Below, piece by piece: positions 44,613-54,300 of a DNA stretch of 64,000 nucleotides. The notes under the pieces are model-generated. The model saw only the letters and a program-made list of their open reading frames with translations, made no database searches and was not told the DNA's origin. A program made the position numbers and the translations under genes. The stretch covers positions 14,389,001-14,453,000 of the forward strand of contig CM073593.1 of assembly GCA_037074705.1 (NCBI GenBank), read 5' to 3'. Positions within the stretch are counted from its first letter, which is position 1. Each line of letters starts with the position of its first letter. This DNA is from Zhengitettix transpicula (taxonomy: Eukaryota; Arthropoda; Insecta; Orthoptera; Tetrigidae).

Positions 44613-45426
44613 TAACAAATTTTTCTGACGTATTAGCTGTATATTTTCTAATTAAAAAATAATTTGTCGGGTGATATCAAATATCAAAACGCAGGTTTTC
44701 TCTAAAACAGTTTAATCATTTCGCGCGACTGATTTAATGGAAATATTTCGGTAAATATTTGTAGCGAGAAAACGAAAACAAAAGCTCGTATAAAATAGTA
44801 GTTGAAAAAGCGATATTAGTGGCAAAATTTGTAAACTTTTTTTTCCGTTTGGTGAAATATTTACGATTCATATGTTACTCCTCCCTCCAGGCGGCGAAGG
44901 TAAATCATTACCGCTGTTCCATACTACTCAAAGTAGTATTTGATACGTAATTTTAGTAAACAGGCTGCTTCTGTCCCGAATCGAAAATTAAAGTTGCTTA
45001 AAATAAAAATTGTGTATACAAAACTTGAATTTGCAATAAAATATAGGAGTTTACTATATATGAAACCAGCGGGTGTTAGGAGGTTGTTTCAATTACCCTA
45101 ACCCTAATTTTAAAAAACCGGTCTTTAATGCTATCAGTACGCAACAAGTTTTCGTATAGTTTTTCAGCTGCAATTTTTAAAACAGTTTCTCTGTAGGAGA
45201 AACACTAGGACACTAGGACTTCAAAATTGAACGAGTAAGGAGTTTCTTGGGCTATACATAGAATAAAAGCTTGCTTAATTTTATGGGTTAAGTTTCTTAG
45301 AAATTTGAGTTGAAATCTGCTTGTGCAGACGTTTTTCTATTATTCCCGTGTCTTTGTCTGGATATACAGATGAACTGAAAGCGAATAAAGATGAGGAAAT
45401 GAATAAGATTGTTCCAAATTTCGTAA

Positions 45427-45439
45427 CATTAAAAAATAT
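45427..45439. repeat. Direct repeat flanking the 45.5-kb palindrome (left)
   Basis: CATTAAAAAATAT is repeated exactly at 45623-45635. It could be a 13-bp target-site duplication, with about 35 bp of extra sequence on the left side before the inverted arm. Confidence 0.5.
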
Positions 45440-45488
45440 CAAAGAACGAAGGCTTTCCCGGTGTATTTGTTGAAGAAAAAGTTCTCGG

Positions 45489-45606
45489 GTTTCCACCTGG
45501 GTAACAATGCGATTGAAACGCGACGTTTCGACGGACAAATGCACTGCCGTCATCTTCTAGGCGAAGAAACGTCGCGTTTCAATCGCATTGTTACCCAGGT
45601 GGAAAC
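45489..45606. repeat. Palindrome with perfect 41-bp arms
   Basis: Arms 45489-45529 and 45566-45606 are exact inverted copies, separated by 36 bp. With two mismatches, the pairing continues outward into AGAAAAAGTTCT to about 45473 and 45622. The loop holds the module on the minus strand: AGAAGATGACGG...CCGTCGAAACGTC, where GACGG (complement 45547-45551) pairs with CCGTC (complement 45530-45534). The perfect arms imply a young insertion or gene-conversion-like maintenance. Confidence 0.9.
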
Positions 45607-45622
45607 TCTAGAACTTTTTCTT

Positions 45623-45635
45623 CATTAAAAAATAT
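45623..45635. repeat. Direct repeat flanking the 45.5-kb palindrome (right)
   Basis: Exact copy of CATTAAAAAATAT at 45427-45439, immediately after the extended right arm. Confidence 0.5.
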
Positions 45636-45734
45636 GTTTTTCATGTTGAGGGTTCCGAAACAGAGCCCGCGCACTCGTTAACCAAATAAACATCCAAACG
45701 GTAGTCTAAAAAAATTTTACGAATGTTTTGAAAA

Positions 45735-46015
45735 GTAATTATTAGAAAAAAATAGCCAAAGATGGACATAATAAGTGATGTTATAAATACCACACACCGT
45801 GCTCATTTCTTCAGGTGCAAAGAAAACTGAAAAAAAGAACAGTCTAGAGCGACACAACCGCACAATTCAGTTGAAAAAACTCAAAAGAGAACATTTTTTT
45901 TTTTTAGTTTTCTTAGCACCTGAAGAAGGGACGAAGGTTTCCAGTACGTTGTGTTGTATTTATATCATCACGTCTGTAGTCTGTATTTAGCTATTTTTCC
46001 TTATTATTAAAATTT
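45735..46015. repeat. Foldback element of family D, complete inverted pair
   Basis: The left arm (about 45735-45818, minus) reads, on its own strand, GCACCTGAAGAAATGAGCAC, then TTTATAACATCACTTATTAT and TTTGGCTATTTTTTTCTAAT. The right arm (about 45917-46012, plus) reads GCACCTGAAGAAGGGACGAA, GGTTTCCAGTACGTTGTG, CATCACGTCTGTAGTCTGTA and TAGCTATTTTTCCTTATTAT. The ~95-bp centre has TCTAGAGCGACACAACCGCA, which recurs at 54265-54285 next to another arm. This shows the element's full layout: arm, unique centre, arm. Confidence 0.8.
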
Positions 46016-48015
46016 AGTCTATTTCAGAGAGCTGGCTATCGAGGCAGGCTAAATTTATGAAGCACGGGGTGAAAGTGACAGGCAGTGTTTGTTCTGTCTG
46101 CGATTGAGACGGGAGGCAATTAGTGCAAAACGAGCTTAGTCTTCTCCAACGATAGACAATGGTACACTCCAGAAATGTCTCCACAAGTTCCATAACGCCA
46201 TTTGTAAACAATTTTCAAATCCAGTGGTTGTAATGAAAACCTCAATACTTCTGATGGAATTGTGGAAGACTTGAGTGCAATGATAGCAGTAGTCTTGGCT
46301 GTTGTCTGCGACTGCATAGCGGTGTCTGGCGGCTGCTCCAGCTGACAGGGAAACTGCAGGAGGCTGCGGGTGGAAAATCTTCCGGTTGGAGGTCGCGGTG
46401 AAATATTCAGGAGGCGCGCGTGCGGCCACGTAGTGATCAATATACCGCTCAAGAGCGAGTTTGTTCCACCTGGCCTCTGCCTGTATTTATATAAGTAACA
46501 GGCTTTATATTTCCAGCCCAGAGATTTCAGCAATGCACAAATTATTATGTCATGTTGGTGCTAATGGTGGCCCAGTTTTCTCCGCCTGTGAACGTGTGTG
46601 AATTTTTAAGCCAGTAGTTGACGCCATCCCTTTCCCAACACGTGTTTACATGTTACTCTGCTGATGCTGCGTTGAGTAGGTAAAAAAAAAATTGACCTCT
46701 CACCCCGACGCGCCGTGAGAGTGTAATGTCTAACTCGGCATGGCAGCTCTCTAAAGGTCAGAGATAAATTACAGCGCTCAGCAAACCGTCGTTTAGTACG
46801 GAAATGCGCTTCTATTTACTGTGGACAACCCGACCATGTCACTGAACTTAATAACTTAACTCGTAACGTTGAATTATATCTGTCATTACTCATTTAACGT
46901 TATACGTGAATATTCAAAACACGGCCATACCCGAGAATCTGAAAAACAAATATAAAAGTCACAATAAGCGTCACAAATAGCGTTCTGCAAAACTTTGAAA
47001 TTCATTTTTATTTAATACAGTACTCTGATCTATTGTAATAATCAAAACATTTATTTAATTTAATTTTTAATTAAATCGTTCGTGCCACTCGTTGTGGAAG
47101 CTATTTTGTAATATACAAAAAATGGGTGCTTTAAAAATGAAAGAATTTATAACTTTAACAAACAAAATTTATTTATTATCAATACTTGAACAATTTACAA
47201 TTAATTAATATCTCAGGGTCATAACTGGGTTTGATAAAGGCTATATCATTTAAAATAATTAAAGACACAAAATTATTTTTTAAAAAAAGAAAATATTTAC
47301 TCTTCAATTAACAAAGACTAAATTTAATTGCCGACGAACTTATACTAAAAGTTGGATTTTAATTTACAATTTTTTTTCATCAAAAGAAAAAAACGATATC
47401 TGACATCTATCTTTTAATTCGGTTGACAAAATTTATTGTTTTCTATTGTTACTTACGGCTGCCCAGGATACTTCTGACTTACGAAGCACTATAACGGGGT
47501 TTTTGCACAGCTTTTACTTAACTCACAGATTCTAATTATTATTTTGGATTTAAATCAGAAACCAGGAACCTCTTCTTCGTCTCTCGCTCCCTCGGTTGCC
47601 TCCTTCTCACGGCTGCCCAGCTTAGCAGGTTTTGTAGTTCTGCCTTCGATTCTCGCTCTCGCCTTTCGCTTTAGTCCTCGTCTCTTGGTACGTGTTTAAT
47701 CTCCAATTTTCACAAAGTTCTTTTACGACCACTCGATTGCTTCCAGCCAACTCAATTCGAACTGAACTTTTTGTTAAAATAATATCTCGTCTACTTTTAG
47801 TACGAGCTGTACTTGACTGGCCCAACTCAATGTTCTCGCCTCTGATTTCCAACTGCTCTCGTCTCGTAATTTTTGAGGGCGCATTTCTTCTTCCAACAAA
47901 GAAAACAATACTCTCCTTCATTGTTGCTCTGTTATGTGTTCGGTACCGCCGTCAAGAATGTTTCTCTAACAATTTAGATTATCAATTTCACAATTAATGT
48001 CTTAATTAATTGGCA
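46016..48015. other. Non-genic stretch; GC-richer patch 46240-46760
   Basis: The minus-strand frames at 46120-46533 (137 codons) and 46136-46429 overlap each other in different frames. Neither shows a domain or a splice layout I can support. The open frames at 47622-47997 overlap on opposite strands. None is called as a gene, but the 46120-46533 frame is the longest in the window and merits an RNA check. Confidence 0.3.
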
Positions 48016-48019
48016 TTAC

Positions 48020-48690
48020 ACTATATAATAAAAAAGCGTGTTTATTTGTATGTATTTACGTTAATCTCTATACAAACGCGTGGACAGATTGCAACAAAAA
48101 TTGGTGCACATATTCTTCAAACGACGAGAAACGGTACTGTGGGGGGTGAGAAACCTGTAGCATACAGGTGGAAATAATTATAATTAAAAAATATGATCAT
48201 TTTGTGTTAAATTACTGCGAGACAAGAGACCATGACGTCACGAGAGATAGAGACGTTACTATGCGACGAACAAAGGAAATAGATCCTTTTTCCGGTAATG
48301 AAATAAATCAGAAATATTTTTATTGAATAAAAAGTATAATTACATCTAGTAATACTGCATCGAATTATAATTAAAAAATGTGAAATACTTTAGGATAATT
48401 GCGAAAAATGTAAGTTAATTTTTGTGCCATATTAGTGACTCCAATATGACGCCCATTTGTTTACATTGTGAACGTAGCTACCAATTTCATCAATTTAATC
48501 TTCCGTGATGTCCGAAGGCTGAGGGACAATTATATCCTGCAGTACTCGAGGAGTATATTTAAGAAATAATTCAAAGGTATGTTTGTATGGATTGATGCAA
48601 TAAAATTCAAATTATTTTTTAGTAGAATTAAATACTTTTTCGTGTTTATATAAATAAGTGCACGGGAAACGCCACGGGCCCCCAGCTATT
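48020..48690 (+). repeat. Interspersed repeat, family F, copy 2
   Basis: Opposite orientation to 20175-20880 and alignable along its length. Landmarks: GTATTTACGTTAATCTCTAT, AAAAATTGGTGCACATATTC, GGTGAGAAACCTG, AATGTAAGTTAATTTT, GGACAATTATATCCTGCAG, GGATTGATGCAATAAAATTC and GTGCACGGGAAACGCCACGG at the end. Confidence 0.8.
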
Positions 48691-49560
48691 TTTAATAAAC
48701 TTACAATTAAAAAAACTTGGTAACATATATGTATTCTATTTATATAAAACATGTAATAAGATTTAGTTACAAAAATTTGGTGAAATTTTTAATATATCTA
48801 TACCAATATTACGTGGGTGAAAACATTTTTGCTATCAGTATTAGAAAATTAATCATAAGTTTCTGTCGGATCACATAAAAAATTAACAGTTTAACATTGT
48901 ATACCGAAACATGAAATCCAAGTCGAATGTGTGAGTTGTTTGAAAATGGTTTTATAAAATTCTACGCAAAGATTAAAAAGACATAAAAATAATATTATAT
49001 TAAAAATTCTTACGTTTGCGTCACTTCTCAAAATTTCTATACATCCGACTTTTAAGGACTTCAGAGCAGTAAAATATATTTAAATATGTGAATAGTGCGA
49101 CAATAGTATTACAAACAACGATATTGAAGAATACATGACAAATATTTTTAATTTGAAATACAGTGTTACTTCTATTCACAGATTGATATCATTCTGCATC
49201 TCAAATTACGAATCCACGATATTACTATAATGTTAACGAATGTAAGAAAGAAATAACTGCATCCAAATTTTATTACAGTTGTCCTCGTAAAAAATAAATT
49301 ATTCCAGTAAAATGTAACGCAACTTGGCGCAAGCTGGTAAGGGCTTTGAAAATTTTGACGCACGATCGCGTATTCTAACTTGTTGAAAAACTTGGAATGT
49401 TTTCTTCACTACAAATAAAATCTTCCTCCTAAAAATAATAAATTACTTCGATTATCAACCGGAGCACGCCGACTATCGTAACACCCAATAACAGTATTTA
49501 ATTAATCTTAGATATGTATTTTTCTCTGGTTTCGATGTGAATAACAAGACTATTACTTAT
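48691..49560. other. Non-genic AT-rich stretch
   Basis: I see no supported feature. Confidence 0.3.
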
Positions 49561-49579
49561 CGGATTTTCCGTTGTTTAA

Positions 49580-49640
49580 TAGGAAGAATGATCTCGACGT
49601 TTCGAACAGTAGGCAAAACGCCTTCAGGAAAAAATATTAG
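49580..49640 (-). repeat. Solo hairpin module (CTGAAGG...GAAACGTCGAG)
   Basis: On the minus strand: TCCTGAAGGCGTTTTGCCTA, then CTGTTCGAAACGTCGAGATC. GGC pairs with GCC around GTTTT. It is the same module order as the copies at 11.6, 14.9, 32.8, 44.5 and 45.5 kb, with a different stem. Confidence 0.6.
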
Positions 49641-50760
49641 CAATCATAGTTGGTAACCGAGTCCGATCACTCGTCAAAGGAGTAAACCTACTAAAAAATC
49701 TATATTTCCAGAGAGGCCTTTTGCCCATGTTACTCTTCATATTTTTTTGTTTAATACCGTCCACACTTTTATAGCCTCTCGGCGTGGTCAACAACAAAAG
49801 TTCGGTATAATCATGCACAAATAAAAATATCGACTCCACCGGCGGTAAGAAGGGGAAGCAAATCGCCTCATGTGGCAAGTATGAAATAATAAATAAATCA
49901 ACTGAAAAATTTTTAACAGCCAAAGTATCTATAAAATTACTATACAGACTGTAAAATATATATTCTGTTAATATTAAATAACTGTGAGCAATATAATATC
50001 CTTAATTAATGGAAAGTTTTAGCCCAGGCACAAAAAACCATTTTCATTCAACATTTACCTTTGCGTCACGTTTTATGCGGATTCTGGAGACGTTTATAAA
50101 ATAATAAAGTGCCGCTTGAGTGTTTGCTTCCAGCGTGCAATAAAAGCACCCCCCCTCCTCCCCCCCAAAAATTGTTTCTTATGTTTGTAGTATGGACGCG
50201 TAATTTGAATAAAAGCTCGGCTTTGGCCTCTATACGAACGATGTGTAGCGGTCGATACCGGCGCCCATAAACTTCTTCTCCAACACTACTAACTTTTATG
50301 TAATGCAGCTTGTATAGCGGTGTCACATGCAATGTGCGTGCTCTATTATCTCATTAAAAAAGTAATTAACGTCAACAGCACGATATGGTTCAAACATTTC
50401 TAGCTTTAATGGCTGCGTTCTTGGATTGCTTGTTTTAACACTTTAACCTTTGTATTGTTCAATGAGAGTTTGACATTTCCTGAATTTTGTGACCCGGCTG
50501 AACAAATCACCTTGGGGTCAAATTTTAGATTTATAGTCTTTCGGAATTGTACATACCAGTAGTAAGTTTCTATAGAGATTAAAAAGAAATTCCTATAGCT
50601 GCTGAGTTTGTGATAGTCAACCCGAGTTAAATTGTAAACTATAACATGTTTCCAGAAAGAGAAAAAATGTAAATATTTTTCTTTCATCATTTCCTTGTCT
50701 ACCGAAACTTTAACGTGGAATGTAATCGTTTGAATTGAGTTACCAGACGTGAATAAAAGG
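49641..50760. other. Non-genic stretch with a C-rich tract
   Basis: The tract CACCCCCCCTCCTCCCCCC (about 50148-50166) is low-complexity and G-quadruplex-capable on the minus strand. The minus-strand frames at 49624-49923, 50066-50332 and 50406-50690 show no domain. Confidence 0.3.
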
Positions 50761-50769
50761 TAATAATGA

Positions 50770-52060
50770 TTTTATTACAAAACTCGCTGGGTGCCCGGCG
50801 ATCCCCAGGATGTCATATTTCTATAACCTCCAATTTGACTCCAATATCGCTTGCTTTTGCGTTGTTTTTATGTAATGCACTTCGCCAACTATCCCTTCAT
50901 GTGATCACCTCCCATCCCATCCCGAAAGAGTTTCTTTCGTAAATCATATCGTTCGTTTCATCATTTTACAAAATTTCCACCCACGACCCCCTCTACTGAG
51001 GGTTAAACAAAAAGTTTAATGTCATAATTAAATTCAGAGATATCGATACCCCCGGATTTGATTCCAATCGTATTAGCATTATTTTCATGTAACGCCCCAC
51101 CAAACTCCACGCCAAAGCTTGCTCCCCTCCATGCTGACAGGGATTGAAATTATACACAGAGAACATCTATAGAAATATTATTAATTTAATTGACTCCGAA
51201 ACATTTTATTGCGACGTCAATATCGACCGATTAACACGTTTAAAAAATATCACCCTCGCTTGGGGGACTTAAGCGGCAAGTTGAATTTAATAATTAAACT
51301 CAGTGACATACAAAACCTTGGATTAAACTCGAATCTAGATTGTTTTGCATAATTTTAAGTAATGCCACACCACCCCCATTCTTAAAGATACTTCCCTCAC
51401 AAGCCCGATAGGGATTGAAATTATACGCGGAGTACATGTAGAGAAATTTTATTAAGTCTCGATGATCCCGAAATACATTCAAACAACGCAAAAATCAGCC
51501 GCTTGATATGCAAATTTATTCCCCTCGCCCACAATCGCCCAGCCGCATACCCCCCCCCCTCGTTGACCTCATTAACATAAATAAACTGAGCGACATCCAT
51601 ATCCCTGGATTTGACTCTAATCTCGGTAGTATTCACATTATTTTGCTGTGACGCACCTGCAAACATCTTCCTAAAGCGTGCTCCGCTCCCAAGCCCGAAA
51701 GGTGTTGAAATTATAGACAAACAACATTGGTATAAATACTATCAGTCTCTTTGACCACGAAAAAGGTTTCTTCGACACAAATATTTGCCGTGTTTGCATG
51801 TTCCACATTGGATTTGACTCCATTCTCAGTTGTATTCCCGTTATTTTCCTCTGACGGACCTCCACCCCACCCATAAGGATGATCCTTTCCCATGCTGTAC
51901 GGGGTTGAAATTATATAAACATTACTTCTGTAGAAACACTAACAATCTCTTTGACACCGAAAAATATTTATACTACTCGAATGTCGGCCGTTTTAGCATG
52001 TATGAAATTTTCCATCCCCGTCCATCCAGGCTCCTGTGATTTATAGATGATGTAGCATTC
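50770..52060. repeat. Array of about five diverged tandem units of 200-290 bp
   Basis: The unit marker GGATTTGAYTCYAATC-like occurs at about 50827, 51053, 51318, 51606 and 51808, each time followed by TGTAAYGC-like text and a C-rich CCACCC block. A second marker, GGGATTGAAATTATA-like, sits at about 51141, 51412, 51702 and 51902. The units differ by many substitutions and indels, so the array is old. The array starts just after GGGTGCCCGGCGATCCC, similar to the end of repeat F. The open frames at 51300-51893 are repeat by-products. Confidence 0.8.
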
Positions 52061-54150
52061 GTGTTCCTCAATTTTTTTTATTTACAATTAGAAAAATCCT
52101 ATCGGAAATTTTAATTCTTTTCAAAGATTTTATTGGACTGGAATCCCTCAAGGTTTGCTTCGTTAATAGAATTATTATTTCTGTTTTGCTTTTTTATTAT
52201 ATCTCCAGTCTTTTCATAAAAAGTGAAGTCGAGAGTTACTCATGTTTTATTAAGACTTTTAGACATCGGCTAAAAGTTACATTTATTATTTGGAAGATAT
52301 GCTTCAATACAACAACAAAAATTCGGTAGGTTAACAAATTACAAAAATTAATATTTACCGATTGCTAATGGTTCTAATTTTGCTCGATCGCTGAGTAACT
52401 TACACTAAGAAAGAAGCAACTGCTGAGATTAAAAAAAAACGAATTGCGGTAGATTTTTCGTCAGATTCACTCAAACTTTAAGTCGAATGATCTTAAGGTA
52501 CTCTTCCATTTAAATCCCTCGCAAATGGTTTGCCTATATATTACCATTGCAATAATAATTCAATAGGGAAATTAATTCCCCAACAATATCATGAATTATA
52601 AACATCCACTCCATTCCTAGTTCGCTTAGCTTGAAATGAAATTATTATAATCATTTTAAAATCAATCTTAAGTTGTTTGAAGTAATTTATAATATTTGTT
52701 ATTATACCCGCTGAGAATGGCAACACCTTAAGTTAAATTATTTATGGGGGAAAAAATAAGGGACAGTGAAGCAAGTATTTTTTCAACGCGAAGAAAAAAC
52801 ATAATATGGTAAGTACACATTTCGTCAACAAAGTATTCCATTAAAATCTTTGTAAACATTAAACTTTCAAATAACATTTTCCTAACTGTAAATAAGAGAT
52901 TTTATAATTCGGATGCTGCTTCGCTTATAATAAAAGGACGAAAGAAAAACTGTTATTTTTTCCCTTACAAGAAACATGTTTTACTTTACACTTTATCTTA
53001 AGTTAACTATCACAAGCAGCCTGAATTTATTTTTAATCACCATAGAGACTTACTAGTCGTATGTAAATTCATAATACACTAAAATATAAAATTTGGCAGG
53101 CTTCAATTGTAATATAAACAGAAATTAATTCAATCAATATTTCAAGTTGACAATTGCTTATGATGACATTTGCTCAAAATAGTGTGAAGTGGTAAGTCAA
53201 GTTTATTTGTTGAAAGATATGAAGCTATGTATATTTAATATTAAGCAAAAAATTTTTTTTCAGGATTCACTGAAGGTCCTACGTTTACTTTTACTATAAA
53301 CAATTGCATACGACGACGCATTTCTTATAGAAATCTCTCCATGTTGGAGGCACGGACTCTAGAAATACCGTATCTTGATAAAAATAATTATTTAATCAGC
53401 TCAGGTCTACTGTTATTTATGTTTCACTATCCGTGTTTCAAATACGAATTACTTTACCACATAGAAAATGTAAATATTAAGAATTATTCCGTATTAATTT
53501 TCCATGGGATTTAAAAAAACTTTTGGAACTCATATATATTTTAAAGAAATCACACTTTTACATTTATTTACCGATGAAACTTTTTGAGTAAGTTTGTAAT
53601 TTTATATTCACCTCGTGTTCAAGAATGAAGTCGCACGAACCAACTTCTGGGGTCCGAATGGGAATGAAAAAGAAAGGGCGACATTGCGATGAAAGTAGAT
53701 AACGAAATATTGCGGGGAAAGCAGCTGGGACGGGCTGATTCACTTGGATGGTGCGAGCTTGTCTATTGTCGCTCATCTGTATTCCCCTGGACCAGCCGGA
53801 GGATTTGGAGATGTCGGGAATGCTGAGGGCCTTGGAAAGATTGCTGCGTGCTCCTGGAAATGACAGGGGCGGGACTCCAGGCCCTGGAACAGTGGCGTGT
53901 CAACACGGGGATTGTCTCCTTTTAGACAGCGGTTTAGCCTTCACGAATCTCATCTTCGGTTGTGTTATTCTCTCCGTGGACAAAATATTAAAAATATCAA
54001 CAACAAAACTCCAGACCATGTATTATGAGTGTCTAAATAAGAAAGCTTCACGACAGCGCAGCAAATATTTTATCTTATCGAATTGGTAATTTATGGATGA
54101 ATTATAATAAGAAAAATTTATTCGAATAAATTACTGCACATTTTAAATAA
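52061..54150. other. Non-genic stretch; GC-richer patch 53640-53960
   Basis: The patch 53640-53960 (GGGAAAGCAGCTGGGACGGG, GGACCAGCCGGAGGATTTGG, CAGGGGCGGGACTCCAGGCC) is non-AT and carries overlapping open frames on both strands (53564-53776 and 53748-54089). No domain is seen. It may be an unrecognised exon, a decayed transposon or regulatory DNA. A strong acceptor-like site (eight T then CAG) is near 53255-53264. Confidence 0.3.
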
Positions 54151-54154
54151 AAAT

Positions 54155-54300
54155 TTATAATGAATAAGATAGATAGCCAATTCAGACAAAAATCGACAAT
54201 ATAAATAACACACAACGTTCTGGGATCCTTGACCTTTCCTCAGGTGCGAATAAGAGCCTAGAGCGACACAACTGCACTTGTCAGTCATTTATACTATTAT
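54155..54300 (-). repeat. Hairpin repeat, family D, single arm plus centre
   Basis: On the minus strand: CGCACCTGAGGAAAGGTCAA, GGATCCCAGAACGTTGTG, TATTTATATTGTCGATTTTT and GAATTGGCTATCTATCTTAT. Next to it lies CCTAGAGCGACACAACTGCA, the centre motif of the foldback at 45735-46015. The second arm is missing. Confidence 0.7.

Noticed and set aside
46120..46533. Longest frame of the window (137 codons, minus)
   Set aside because: No domain, and it overlaps another long minus-strand frame in a different phase, so GC-richer DNA alone can explain both. Left as worth an RNA check only.
51300..51893. Series of minus-strand frames with similar peptides
   Set aside because: They are translations of the tandem units at 50.77-52.06 kb, and their similarity is due to the repeat.
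50770..52060. CRISPR-like array
   Set aside because: Units are 200-290 bp, diverged, and contain no short identical repeat with unique spacers. The genome is also clearly eukaryotic.
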